Assembly (NCBI RefSeq): GCF_052030545.1
Contig: NZ_JBPDIH010000004.1
Span: 517,715-581,714 of the forward strand
Direction: 5' to 3'
Length of the DNA stretch: 64,000 bases
Source: CANMXU01 sp052030545
GTDB taxonomy: Bacteria; Pseudomonadota; Gammaproteobacteria; Enterobacterales; Alteromonadaceae
Below, in pieces: positions 16,423-25,749 of the stretch. The notes under the pieces were generated by a model. The model saw only the letters and a list, made by a program, of their open reading frames with translations. It was not told the DNA's origin and ran no database searches. Position 1 is the stretch's first letter. Each line of letters opens with the position of its first letter. Made by a program: the position numbers and the translations under genes.

Positions 16423-18471
16423 ATGCAAAAAACAATAGTATGTATTTTGTTTTTTCTTCCGTATTTGTCGTATGCCAGCAGTAGCGAACTTGAAAGCCTC
16501 GATTTAGACTCGTTACTTGCATCAGATGTTCAAATTACCTCAGTAATGAAAAGAACCAAGGAAGCGTCAAAAACGGCCGCTTCTGTTTATGTCATTTCAA
16601 ACGAACAAATCGTTAATTCTGGTGTTACTTCCGTAGCGCAAGCCTTAACGCTCGCCCCCGGTATGCAAGTAAGAAAAATCGACAACAATAAATGGGCCAT
16701 TGGCATTAGAAATTCATCAGGCAGATATACCAGTCGGTTGTTAGTGATGATTGACGGCCAAAGTATCTACAACCCGTCATTTGCCGGTGTATATTGGGAA
16801 GCGCTAAACATTCCAGTTTACGACATTGAACGCATTGAAATAATTCGCGGCCAAGGCGGTTTATTATGGGGCACAAATGCCACGAATGGCGTTGTTAATG
16901 TTATCACCAAAATATCGAACGACACCCGTTCAGTTAAAGCGACTGTACGCACCGGAACTAACATGGATTACGACGCTAGCGTTAGAGTTGGTGGCGATCT
17001 AAATATTGGTGAAAACAGTAGTTATCGTGCTTATATCAATAGTCAGCGTACTGATAAATCCGATAAAGCTGAAAAATGGACCGCTCGAGACTACGGTGAA
17101 AAAGACAGCATAGGTGCGCGATTTGATGTTTCTTTCAACGCCGACACCTCATTACTTGTGCAAGGTGACTATACCGAAATAGAAATGGGGCAAACGCTAG
17201 AATTAGCTAACCCCGGCACATTTGAAGGCGCAGAATTTGCCACACCGCAGTTTCGCAAACACAGCTTGCTGATGGCACGTCTTGAAAACCGACTTTCAGA
17301 CAGTGCCAATCAAATGTTGCAAATATCTTATGCGAAACAAAAAGGTCAACAACCTTATTACACTGAAAATTTTGAAAATATAGATGTCGACTACCAAGTG
17401 AATATTTTGCTTGAAAAAACTCAACTAGATGTTGGTTTAAACTATCGTCATAACAAAACCCCTTTTGTCGGTAGTGAATATATCAGCAGCCAACACAATG
17501 TTGAGCACGTCACACATTATGGCTTATTTGCTCAAGCTAACATCCCACTCATCACCGATGAGCTTGACCTGATACTTGGCATTAAATCTGAACACAATAG
17601 TTTAAGCCATTGGGAGCAACAACCGTCAATTCGCCTAGCTTGGCAAGCAAGTGACACTAACTTTTTGTGGACATCAGTATCACAAGGGGTACGTGTGCCT
17701 TCGCTACTCGAATTTGACTACGACACCCAAGTTAATGGTTTTGAAGTTGGCTCAATTTTTAATTCAGGCATTGGTATCATTGATGAAACTCGCATTCAAA
17801 CTTTTGTGCACAGCAGTCGAGAAATAGAAGCTGAACATATTCTATCGACTGAATTTGGCCACAGATATCACCAAGACACTTGGCAAACCGACTTATCACT
17901 TTTTTATAGCAAATCGGAAAATGCACTCGCAATAGATATTGTTGTTGACCCAACAGTTGCGCCCACTATTTTATCGTTAATACAAGCACGAGACATTGAC
18001 GGTTTTCTTGCGTACACTCAAAGCCAACAAATTGATTTTAACTTCCATACCAACAGTAAATACAGAACCTATGGTGGTGAATTTGTCACTAACTGGCAAA
18101 CCACGCCAGAGAGTAATTTAATGCTAGGGTTAAGTTTTGTAAATCAACGCCATTACCAAACAGATAATAATCTACTTAATCTCAGCGGTGTCACTAAACA
18201 AGTTTTTTTAGCCTATACTGCAAACATAACCACTAACCATAATGTAATGTTTCAAAGTCGTTGGGAAGATGGTGAAATTTATAAAACTGATAACTTCACC
18301 GTGGTTGATATTAGTTGGAACTGGCACGTTACCCCTAATTTATCTTTATCACTGACAGGAAATAATTTACTAGAAAAAAGCCATTTAGAGTACGACCGAA
18401 CTAACGAGTTATTCGACATAAGTACTTTTATCGAGCGTAGTTTTTCTCTAGGAATTTCAGTAGAACTTTAA
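16423..18471 (+). CDS. TonB-dependent outer-membrane receptor of a YfiR/GGDEF-EAL operon
   Basis: 682 residues. A signal peptide (to about residue 18) is followed by a plug domain (about 45-160: TKEASKTAASVYVISNEQI, LAPGMQVRKI, IERIEIIRGQGGLLWGTNATNGVVNVITK) and a 22-strand barrel ending in Leu (FSLGISVEL). It moves a ligand across the outer membrane using TonB energy; BtuB- or catecholate-type ligands are possible but not determinable. The yfiR-like gene starts about 10 bp after its stop and the GGDEF-EAL gene overlaps yfiR, so the three form one operon in which the receptor replaces YfiB of the Pseudomonas YfiBNR system. Confidence 0.88.
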   Translation: MQKTIVCILFFLPYLSYASSSELESLDLDSLLASDVQITSVMKRTKEASKTAASVYVISNEQIVNSGVTSVAQALTLAPGMQVRKIDNNKWAIGIRNSSGRYTSRLLVMIDGQSIYNPSFAGVYWEALNIPVYDIERIEIIRGQGGLLWGTNATNGVVNVITKISNDTRSVKATVRTGTNMDYDASVRVGGDLNIGENSSYRAYINSQRTDKSDKAEKWTARDYGEKDSIGARFDVSFNADTSLLVQGDYTEIEMGQTLELANPGTFEGAEFATPQFRKHSLLMARLENRLSDSANQMLQISYAKQKGQQPYYTENFENIDVDYQVNILLEKTQLDVGLNYRHNKTPFVGSEYISSQHNVEHVTHYGLFAQANIPLITDELDLILGIKSEHNSLSHWEQQPSIRLAWQASDTNFLWTSVSQGVRVPSLLEFDYDTQVNGFEVGSIFNSGIGIIDETRIQTFVHSSREIEAEHILSTEFGHRYHQDTWQTDLSLFYSKSENALAIDIVVDPTVAPTILSLIQARDIDGFLAYTQSQQIDFNFHTNSKYRTYGGEFVTNWQTTPESNLMLGLSFVNQRHYQTDNNLLNLSGVTKQVFLAYTANITTNHNVMFQSRWEDGEIYKTDNFTVVDISWNWHVTPNLSLSLTGNNLLEKSHLEYDRTNELFDISTFIERSFSLGISVEL

Positions 18472-18481
18472 CGGATTGAAA

Positions 18482-19021
18482 ATGATGATAACTCGGTGTT
18501 TATTTATCATATTTCTCATCGTCATGGCGATGCCTAACACGCATGCGCATTCATCTGAGCGGGAGTATGCGCTAAAAGCGGGCCTGCTTTACAACTTCGC
18601 CCTGTATAGTCAAAACGCACTGTCAGCTCATGCTAATCATTCCAATTATGTAATGTGTAGCTCTTCTGCCAGCTTTGTTGATATCGCCAAAAAAAACTTA
18701 GCCGACAAAAAAATAAAAGAACGCCATATTCAAATTGAACATGTAAATACCAACCAACTCAGTGACAGTCATTGTGACGCGATATTTTTTACCGATAATA
18801 CCTCATTCGAACAATATAAAAGCACGCCTGCAAAACACTTAACCACCTTATTAGTGGGTGAGTCAGCCGATTTTATCGATTTAGGCGGCCACATTAACTT
18901 TATTGTTATTGGCAGTAAAATACGTTTTGAAATTAACCCCGAGCAACTTAAAGAAAATGGCATAAAACTCAGTTCACGCGTTATTCGCCTTGGTAAAATT
19001 AAAAAGGTAAATAATTCATGA
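18482..19021 (+). CDS. YfiR-family periplasmic protein
   Basis: 179 residues from the ATG at 18482 (GGA at 18473-18475 gives the ribosome site; a TTG at 18476 is less likely). Signal peptide ending THAHS, then the YfiR pattern: REYALKAGLLYNFALYSQ, a middle VMCSSSASF segment, HCDAIFF, then LVGESADFIDLGGHINFIVIGSKIRFEINPEQLKENGIKLSSRVIRLG. In Pseudomonas YfiR sits in the periplasm and represses the diguanylate cyclase YfiN. Its stop overlaps the start of the GGDEF-EAL gene by four bases (ATGA at 19018-19021), implying translational coupling. Confidence 0.88.
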   Translation: MMITRCLFIIFLIVMAMPNTHAHSSEREYALKAGLLYNFALYSQNALSAHANHSNYVMCSSSASFVDIAKKNLADKKIKERHIQIEHVNTNQLSDSHCDAIFFTDNTSFEQYKSTPAKHLTTLLVGESADFIDLGGHINFIVIGSKIRFEINPEQLKENGIKLSSRVIRLGKIKKVNNS

Positions 19022-21066
19022 ATAAGTGGTTTAGCTCACATTCGATTCGAAATAAGTTCTTATACGTACTGACCTTTATTTCAATTTTGTCGGCATCTGT
19101 CACCGCGGGTTTGCTAATTTATTTCGAATCGGTTGACGCAGAGCGTTATCATCAAGACAAGTTAACCTTGATGTCGTCAATTATTTCTCCTAACTTAACC
19201 GCTGCAATTATTTTTAATGATACCCAAACCATTAATGAATTGATCAGCCCAACAATTGAAACCGAAGGCATTTTTGGTGCCTACGTCTTTGATAAAGAAA
19301 AGCAATTGGTTGCTCAAGTTAATAAAAATGGCGTTAATCTAAAAAAATTAAGTGATAATTTTAAAGTTGAAACCCCGTTAATCCTCGAGGGTGAGCATTA
19401 TGGTAGCTTGGTCTTTTATTCAGATCAGTCAGTGGTTGATGTCAAACTAAGCTTTTACAAAAAGTTGGTCGCGCAATTGGTGATTGGCACCGTAATAGTG
19501 AGCCTGATATTTTCACTGATATTAAGTCGTTTGATCACCAAACACTTATCACAACTCATTGATGTTGCTAAAAAGGTAACCGACACCAATGATTACACCA
19601 TTAGAGCACCTTGTGATACGGTTGATGAAATTGGCGATTTAACCGACTGTTTTAATTCAATGCTCGAAACTGTCGAAAGCCGTGAGCGCGCACTTGAATC
19701 AAAAGTTGTCGAGCGCACTAAAGCCTTGGCTGATGCTAACCGCAAATTGCACCATCAAGCACACGAAGATACGTTATCTGGCTTACCTAATCGTCGCTCT
19801 TTATACAGTTATTTAAATAGATTGGTCGATAATAAAAAAAACTTTTGCTTATTATTTATTGATTTAGACGGCTTTAAGCAAGTTAATGATTCATTAGGCC
19901 ATGACTTAGGTGACATGCTATTAAAACAAGCGAGTGAACGCATTGTCAGTTGTGTAAGGGCTGGTGATTTTGTTGCTCGACTTGGTGGTGATGAATTCAC
20001 CGTTGTGCTTAACGACATTGCTCGCCACGAAAGAATTGACGATATTACCCAAAATATACTGGCGCAGCTTGCTAATAACTTCACCTTGGCAGACCAAGAA
20101 GCGCTTGTTTCAGCAAGCGTAGGTATCACGTTATTTCCACAAGATGGCAGTTGCGTCGATAGCTTGATAAAAAATGCTGACCAAGCGATGTACGAGTCTA
20201 AACGTCAGGGTAAAAACTGCTTCCATTATTTTAACCAAGAAATGTCTCGCTATTTAGCTGATAAAAAACAGCAGATTAGTGATTTACACTGCGCCTTGAA
20301 AAACAATGAATTTGAATTGCATTATCAACCCATTATCAACTTACACAGTGAAAAAATTTGCAAAGCTGAAGCGCTTATTCGCTGGCAACACCCAAGTAAA
20401 GGGCTGATCATGCCGGGAGATTTTTTAGATACCGTCGAAGAAGAAGGTTTAATGGATGAACTCGGTTTTTGGGTCGCGAAACAAGCCGCCGATGATGCAT
20501 TAAAGTGGCAAAAGCTGAGTGATAAAAATATTGTCGTGAGCATTAATATCTCGCCATCTCAATTTATTCAAGAAGATAACTTACTGCGAAAATGGCTTGC
20601 CTATCTTGACGAAATTCAACTGCCTAAACAAAGTTTAGTGATTGAAATTACTGAAAATGCAGTGATCGAAAATGACGCAAATGTGCATCAACTGCTCAAC
20701 GATATTCGCGCGCAAGGCATTAATATCGCCATCGATGATTTTGGTGTCGGCTATTCATCATTGTCGTATTTGCAGCAGCTTAATTTAGATCTACTTAAAA
20801 TTGATCGTGCTTTTATCGCCCAACTTACCGCCAGCACCAGCAGCTATGGCCTGTGTAAAGGCATTATTGCCATTGCGAAAGAATTGCAGTTAACCGTTGT
20901 TGGCGAAGGTATTGAAACGAAACAACAACGCGACATGCTTATTCAAGCAGGTTGTGATTATGGCCAAGGCTATTTATTTTCAAAACCACTCCCTTGTGCT
21001 GAATTTGAGTCAGCCTATATCATCGAACCACCACTGCCTTTTACAAAAAAAACCTCCATGAGTTAA
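19018..21066 (+). CDS. Membrane-bound diguanylate cyclase/phosphodiesterase (CHASE8-like, HAMP, GGDEF, EAL)
   Basis: 682 residues. Membrane segments at about 14-34 and 151-171 enclose a periplasmic sensor part (about 35-150) like that of YfiN; HAMP (about 172-225) leads to GGDEF and EAL domains. The GGDEF motif at 323-327 is intact and is preceded by RAGD at 314-317, a proper product-inhibition I-site. The EAL domain has EAL at 451-453, EITEN, DDFGVGYSSLSYL and a QGYLFSKP end, so both synthesis and breakdown of cyclic di-GMP look possible. By analogy with YfiN the periplasmic YfiR should restrain it. YfiN itself lacks EAL, so this is a variant design. Confidence 0.92.
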   Translation: MNKWFSSHSIRNKFLYVLTFISILSASVTAGLLIYFESVDAERYHQDKLTLMSSIISPNLTAAIIFNDTQTINELISPTIETEGIFGAYVFDKEKQLVAQVNKNGVNLKKLSDNFKVETPLILEGEHYGSLVFYSDQSVVDVKLSFYKKLVAQLVIGTVIVSLIFSLILSRLITKHLSQLIDVAKKVTDTNDYTIRAPCDTVDEIGDLTDCFNSMLETVESRERALESKVVERTKALADANRKLHHQAHEDTLSGLPNRRSLYSYLNRLVDNKKNFCLLFIDLDGFKQVNDSLGHDLGDMLLKQASERIVSCVRAGDFVARLGGDEFTVVLNDIARHERIDDITQNILAQLANNFTLADQEALVSASVGITLFPQDGSCVDSLIKNADQAMYESKRQGKNCFHYFNQEMSRYLADKKQQISDLHCALKNNEFELHYQPIINLHSEKICKAEALIRWQHPSKGLIMPGDFLDTVEEEGLMDELGFWVAKQAADDALKWQKLSDKNIVVSINISPSQFIQEDNLLRKWLAYLDEIQLPKQSLVIEITENAVIENDANVHQLLNDIRAQGINIAIDDFGVGYSSLSYLQQLNLDLLKIDRAFIAQLTASTSSYGLCKGIIAIAKELQLTVVGEGIETKQQRDMLIQAGCDYGQGYLFSKPLPCAEFESAYIIEPPLPFTKKTSMS

Positions 21067-21393
21067 ATCGCATCAATTTTATCAAGGTTACTAACTTAAA
21101 CGTCACTAACGCATAACTGCATGATTAAATAGCGATAAAGCTAAAAGCTCATCGATAAAACCCGTTTTATATTCTATTTTTGCGCAATACCCCTAGTTTT
21201 TTCTAAGTGTAAACCCTTAGAAAGAATGCGCGTTAATACGGATTACCCCACCTGTTCAAATTCTCTATTGTAAGGGTGCATTAAGCAGTCAGCCTCTAAA
21301 ACACAACCGTTGAGGCAATATGCACAAACATAACAAAGAAAACCAATACAACTAATACAACAGCACCAACTACAAAGATAAAAGGTGAAAATA
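21067..21393. other. 327-bp gap before the porin, with an inverted repeat
   Basis: No gene seen. TTTCTAAG (21200-21207) and CTTAGAAA (21216-21223) form an 8-bp inverted repeat with no following T-run, so it is more like an operator than a terminator. I looked for a sigma-54 promoter (GG-N10-GC) here and found none convincing. Confidence 0.4.
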
Positions 21394-22455
21394 ATGAACA
21401 AGGTGAAAACGTTAGGGGCACTCATTGCAGTTTTAGTTTCGGCGCCATCAATGGCTGGCTACACTATCGATATTGCAGACGATCATAAATTAACATTAGG
21501 TGGCTATTTTAAAGCGGATTTACGTCACGTAAATGGCGACTTAGCATACCGCGACTTTTGGGTCGGTAATAACGGCGTAAAAGAAGACACATCAGAAACT
21601 CGATTTAATATTCGTGAATCTCGCTTTAACATTCAATACCAATACAGTGATATTAAAGCTGTTTTAGAGTGGGATTTTTATGATGACCAACAACCAACTG
21701 GCACCACAGAAACCGTAACCGGTGGTCACTCTTTACGTTTACGCCATGCTTATGTGCAAAGCGGAAACTGGAAAGTAGGTCAAACTTGGTCAACCTTTAT
21801 GCCACTGGTTTCAATTGCTGAAGCGCTTGATTTTGGCGGCGCACATGTTGGTCAATCATTTGTTCGTCAAACCCAAGTTCGTTACACCAATAACGGTTTA
21901 GAACTTGCCTTAGAAAACCCATCAACCCAATCAGGCATTAGCCAAAGCGTTCCCGATGTTATTGCCCGCTATACCTATAAAGGCGATTGGGGCCAAATGG
22001 CAGTCGCAGGTTTAGCCCGTACCCTTGATAATGGCGGCGATGAAACCAAAGCTGATGGCACACAGTTTTCTTACAATGTGCATGGTCGAATTAAAACATT
22101 TGGCAAAGACGATTTCAGATTTTCTTACAACGGCGGTCGTCCTGGTCGTTACGTAAGTCCTGGCGCCAACATTCATGACTCAGCAATTGATGGTGACATT
22201 TACGATGTACAAGCGATCACAGTCGCATATCGTCACTTCTGGACTGAAGATCTTCGCTCAAACCTTTATTACGGTTCAATCAAAATTGATGACCAAATTG
22301 GAGCCGACGGTAAAAGTACCGATCGCCGTCACATTGGCTTGAATTTATTAAAGAACATCAATCCAAAAACTACCTTAGGTATTGAGATTGGTAACTACGA
22401 AACAGAAACGGCCGATTCTGACTATTTAATGGTATCAGCTAAGTACGTTTTATAA
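21394..22455 (+). CDS. DcaP-like outer-membrane porin
   Basis: 353 residues from the ATG at 21394, with AAAGGTG at 21381-21387. A signal peptide ending SMAGY is followed by an amphipathic-strand protein ending in Leu (LMVSAKYVL), as outer-membrane proteins do. The early LTLGGYFKADLRH, the repeated RFNIRESRFNIQY and the phrase VGQTWSTFMPL are typical of the DcaP-like trimeric porins that admit anionic small molecules. dctP follows 22 bp later, so the porin probably gives outer-membrane entry for the substrate of the TRAP transporter. Confidence 0.85.
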   Translation: MNKVKTLGALIAVLVSAPSMAGYTIDIADDHKLTLGGYFKADLRHVNGDLAYRDFWVGNNGVKEDTSETRFNIRESRFNIQYQYSDIKAVLEWDFYDDQQPTGTTETVTGGHSLRLRHAYVQSGNWKVGQTWSTFMPLVSIAEALDFGGAHVGQSFVRQTQVRYTNNGLELALENPSTQSGISQSVPDVIARYTYKGDWGQMAVAGLARTLDNGGDETKADGTQFSYNVHGRIKTFGKDDFRFSYNGGRPGRYVSPGANIHDSAIDGDIYDVQAITVAYRHFWTEDLRSNLYYGSIKIDDQIGADGKSTDRRHIGLNLLKNINPKTTLGIEIGNYETETADSDYLMVSAKYVL

Positions 22456-22477
22456 GTTAACCACAGGAGACACGCAC

Positions 22478-23542
22478 ATGAAAAAATTACCTTTATTTCT
22501 AATGACTGCACTAGCTGTAGGTAGCTTTTCAGCCGCTAGCGCAGAAGAAAAACGCATACTGTTAAAAACACCGATTTATTATAATTCCGTGTTACCAAGT
22601 TTAGGTTCAACCATTAAGTATGTATCAGATAATATCGCCACATTAAGTGGCCGCTCATTAAAAATGAAAATTTATGAGCCAAATAAACTGGTTAATCCAA
22701 AAGAAATTTTAGACGCAGTATCAAGCGGTAAAGTGCAAGCAGGTTACGCCACTGCGGGTAACTGGGGCGGAAAAATCCCAGCAGCACGTTTATTTTCTTC
22801 AATTCCTTTTGGACCAGAAGCACCAGAATATCTTGCCTGGTTTTATCACGGCAATGGTAACAAGCTGCACCAAGAGTTATACGACAACAATAACCTCAAT
22901 GTAAAAGTACAAGTGTGTGGTGTACTTGCACCAGAAACGTCAGGTTGGTTTAAAAACGAAATTACCAAACCAGAAGATCTTAAAGGTTTGAAAATGCGCT
23001 TCTTTGGCTTAGGTGCCTTAGTCATGGAAAAATTAGGCGTAAGCACGGTTGGTTTGCCCGGTGGTGAAATTTTCCCTGCCATTGAAAAAGGCGTAATTGA
23101 TGCAACTGAATTTTCAATGCCGGTCGTTGATCAACGCATTGGTTTGAAAAAACTTCTTAAATACAACTACTTCCCTGGCTGGCATCAACAAGCCACCATC
23201 ATGGAATTAATCATCAACAAAGACACTTGGAACAAGATGAGTGCTCGCCAACAATCTGTTATCGAGCATCTTTGTAAGTCAGCAACATTAGAAGCCATTG
23301 CCTTAGGTGAAGCCATTCAAGCACCGGTTATGGAAGAAAACGTTAAACAAGGTGTTATCAACAAATACTGGTCTGAGAGCATGTTATCAACGTTTAAATC
23401 TACATGGGATGACGTTGTTGTTGAAGAGTCAGCCAAAGATCCAGAGTTCAAACGCATTTATGGTGACTTAGCTGAGTTTAGAAAACGTTACGACTTATGG
23501 GAGTCTAATGCCTTCTTACCAAGACCTAAGCCTAGCCTCTAA
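22478..23542 (+). CDS. dctP: TRAP transporter substrate-binding protein DctP
   Basis: 354 residues. Signal peptide ending AASAEE; AGGAG-type ribosome site (ACAGGAGAC) just upstream. Periplasmic binder that hands its ligand to the DctQM membrane pair. Family features: ILDAVSSGKVQAGYA, KPEDLKGLKMRFFGLGALVMEKLGV (containing the Arg that clamps the carboxylate) and GGEIFPAIEKGVIDATEF. The FPGWHQQ segment resembles the alpha-keto-acid (TakP) branch, a weak hint at substrate. Two terminator hairpins lie between this gene and dctQ, which would let the binding protein be made in excess over the membrane subunits. Confidence 0.9.
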   Translation: MKKLPLFLMTALAVGSFSAASAEEKRILLKTPIYYNSVLPSLGSTIKYVSDNIATLSGRSLKMKIYEPNKLVNPKEILDAVSSGKVQAGYATAGNWGGKIPAARLFSSIPFGPEAPEYLAWFYHGNGNKLHQELYDNNNLNVKVQVCGVLAPETSGWFKNEITKPEDLKGLKMRFFGLGALVMEKLGVSTVGLPGGEIFPAIEKGVIDATEFSMPVVDQRIGLKKLLKYNYFPGWHQQATIMELIINKDTWNKMSARQQSVIEHLCKSATLEAIALGEAIQAPVMEENVKQGVINKYWSESMLSTFKSTWDDVVVEESAKDPEFKRIYGDLAEFRKRYDLWESNAFLPRPKPSL

Positions 23543-23564
23543 GCTTATGGCCGAACCTCAATAA

Positions 23565-23590
23565 GCAGAGCCTATTTGCTCTGCGATTTT
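23565..23590 (+). terminator. First hairpin between dctP and dctQ
   Basis: GCAGAGC (23565-23571) pairs with GCTCTGC (23578-23584), then GATTTTT. It begins 22 bp after the dctP stop. Confidence 0.8.
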
Positions 23591-23592
23591 TC

Positions 23593-23622
23593 CTGGAGCG
23601 GCCGTTACGCTCCAGTTTTTTT
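23593..23622 (+). terminator. Second, stronger hairpin between dctP and dctQ
   Basis: CTGGAGCG (23593-23600) pairs with CGCTCCAG (23608-23615) over a 7-nt loop, followed by a run of seven T. It lies 7 bp before the AGGAGG ribosome site of dctQ, so read-through is needed to express dctQM from the porin promoter. Confidence 0.85.
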
Positions 23623-23641
23623 AATTTAGGAGGAAGATCTC

Positions 23642-24190
23642 ATGACTAGTTGTACTTCCCAGCAGCACCATAATAACCAATCTACCTTGCTCAAAGTTGC
23701 AGATAGTTTTGAAACAATCATCAAAAAAGTTGCCGCCGTTTGTTGTTGGTCTTCTGCGTTATTAGTTTTAGTGATTTTATGTAATGTCATCATGCGTTAC
23801 GGTTTTAAAAACGGCATGATCTTATTTGAAGAAATTCAATGGCACCTCTACGCCATTGGCATAATGTTCGGCTTATCGTATGCCGAAATAACAAATTCTC
23901 AAGTGCGTGTTGATGTATTGTCATCACGTTTCAAATTAAAAACCCAGTTAATGTGGGAAGTATTTGGCAGTTTATTTTTTGTTTACCCCCTTATTTTTGT
24001 CATTGTCTTTAATAGCATCGACTATGTTGCGGTGTCATTTAACTTAGGTGAAGCTTCAAACTCACCGCTAGGTTTACCCTTTCGCTGGCTGATCAAAGCG
24101 GCAATTCCTGCCAGTTTTATTTTATTAGCCTTAGCGGTTACGGCTCGCTTGATCCGTAACCTTACTACTATTTTCCAAAAAGAGGCTTAG
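23642..24190 (+). CDS. dctQ: TRAP transporter small permease DctQ
   Basis: 182 residues with four membrane segments (about 35-57, 72-90, 112-133, 150-168). The QWHLYAIGIMFGLSYAEI and NSQVRVDVL segments are characteristic of DctQ. Strong AGGAGG ribosome site at 23629-23634. The stop is 2 bp before the dctM start, so the two are translated together. Confidence 0.92.
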   Translation: MTSCTSQQHHNNQSTLLKVADSFETIIKKVAAVCCWSSALLVLVILCNVIMRYGFKNGMILFEEIQWHLYAIGIMFGLSYAEITNSQVRVDVLSSRFKLKTQLMWEVFGSLFFVYPLIFVIVFNSIDYVAVSFNLGEASNSPLGLPFRWLIKAAIPASFILLALAVTARLIRNLTTIFQKEA

Positions 24191-24192
24191 TC

Positions 24193-25581
24193 ATGGAATT
24201 TAATGAAATCCTCGTCATTGGCATGTTTGTCAGCTTTGTGCTGTTTTTATTTACTGGTATTCCAATTGCCTATGTACTTGGCGGTATTGGTATTATTTTT
24301 GGTGGTATTGGCTACCTGTCAGATATTTACATGGATACCTTCACAGGTCTCGATTTGAACGTGCTTGGTATTGTCGTCTCTCGGATATTCTCCCTGATGG
24401 AAAATTGGGTGCTGGTCGCCCTGCCCATGTTTATTTTTATGGGCTTAATGTTAGACAGATCTGGCGTTGCCGAGCGCATGATGATGGCAATGCAAGAATT
24501 ATTTGGCCGAGTACGTGGCGGTTTAGGTATTACCGTTACGCTTATCGGTATTATCTTAGCGGCATCAACCGGTATTATTGGCGCTTCGGTAGTATTGCTA
24601 GGTTTAATGTCGATACCGGCAATGATGAAACAAAACTATTCCAAAACCTTTGCCACTGGCATTGTCTGTAGCGCAGGTTGTTTAGGCATATTAATTCCGC
24701 CTAGTATCATGTTAGTGATCATGGCCGACCAACTTGCTTTATCGGTTGGTGACTTGTTTACTGCTGCTGTGTTCCCCGGCTTAATGTTAGGCGCAGTTTA
24801 CCTGCTGTATATTTTAATGCTTGCCTACTTTAAACCGAGTGTTGCTCCTGTTGCTGAAAATCGTCGCCCATTAAATAAAAAAGTGATTATTGAGGTAATT
24901 CGAGCAATTATGCCGCCAGTTATTTTAATTGTTTCGGTACTCGGTTCTATTTTTGCGGGTATTGCCACGCCAACAGAAGCGAGTGGTGTTGGTGCATTCG
25001 GTGCAACGTTATTGGCGCTATTTAATAAAAAATTAAATCTGAAAGTTTTCCACGAAACCTTAATGTCGTCATTTAAAACCACCGCTTATATTTTTGCTAT
25101 TTTTATTGGCGCGACGTGTTTTTCACTGGTTTTACGTGAACTCGGTGGCGACGAACTTATTTCAAGTGCACTTACCGGCTTACCTTTTGGCGATTACGGT
25201 GTACTACTGGTTATTTTAGCGATTGTATTTTTACTAGGTTTCTTACTCGATTGGATCGAAATAACGCTTATTGTGTTACCACTATTGGCGCCTGTGATTG
25301 CCGATTTAAACTTCCCAATTGAAAATGTCGGTGGTTTAGATCAGCCCGTGCTAGTGTGGTTTGTCATGCTCATTGCGGTGACTTTGCAAACCTCATTTTT
25401 AACACCACCGGTTGGCTTTGCCTTGTTTTATTTAAAAGGTGTTTGCCCGCCAGAAATTAAAATGACGGATATATATAAAGGTGTTACGCCATTTATTATT
25501 TTGCAGTTAATGGGCTTAGCCGTATTAATACTCTATCCACAAGTAGCCCTATGGCTGCCCGCGCAAATATATGGCAATTAG
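24193..25581 (+). CDS. dctM: TRAP transporter large permease DctM
   Basis: 462 residues, about 12 membrane helices, DctM/IT superfamily: it carries the substrate with Na+ across the inner membrane. Motifs: FTGIPIAYVLGGIGIIFG, ALPMFIFMGLMLDRSG, ILIPPSIMLVIMADQ, ATPTEASGVGAFGA and QTSFLTPPVGFALFYLKG. Closes the porin-dctP-dctQ-dctM unit; a strong terminator follows. Confidence 0.95.
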   Translation: MEFNEILVIGMFVSFVLFLFTGIPIAYVLGGIGIIFGGIGYLSDIYMDTFTGLDLNVLGIVVSRIFSLMENWVLVALPMFIFMGLMLDRSGVAERMMMAMQELFGRVRGGLGITVTLIGIILAASTGIIGASVVLLGLMSIPAMMKQNYSKTFATGIVCSAGCLGILIPPSIMLVIMADQLALSVGDLFTAAVFPGLMLGAVYLLYILMLAYFKPSVAPVAENRRPLNKKVIIEVIRAIMPPVILIVSVLGSIFAGIATPTEASGVGAFGATLLALFNKKLNLKVFHETLMSSFKTTAYIFAIFIGATCFSLVLRELGGDELISSALTGLPFGDYGVLLVILAIVFLLGFLLDWIEITLIVLPLLAPVIADLNFPIENVGGLDQPVLVWFVMLIAVTLQTSFLTPPVGFALFYLKGVCPPEIKMTDIYKGVTPFIILQLMGLAVLILYPQVALWLPAQIYGN

Positions 25582-25663
25582 CAAAAAGTTATTAACTAAC
25601 ATAGGAAATAAAAACCGCTTAACCTCGTTCTTATAAAGAACATAGATGCTCGCTTTTCCTCTT

Positions 25664-25702
25664 AGCCCTTATTGTGTTGCGTGACAATAAGGGCTTTTTT
25701 CT
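25664..25702 (+). terminator. Intrinsic terminator after dctM
   Basis: AGCCCTTATTGT region (25664-25675) pairs with ACAATAAGGGCT (25684-25695) and is followed by a long T-rich run. The facing EamA gene ends shortly after, on the other strand. Confidence 0.88.
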
Positions 25703-25749
25703 TTTTTCTTTTTTCTCCAGCAGCAAAGAAAAAGAAACATCTCCAAAAC

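Noticed and set aside
21067..21393. Sigma-54 promoter for the porin-TRAP operon
   Set aside because: No GG-N10-GC arrangement with a TTGC-type -12 box could be found.
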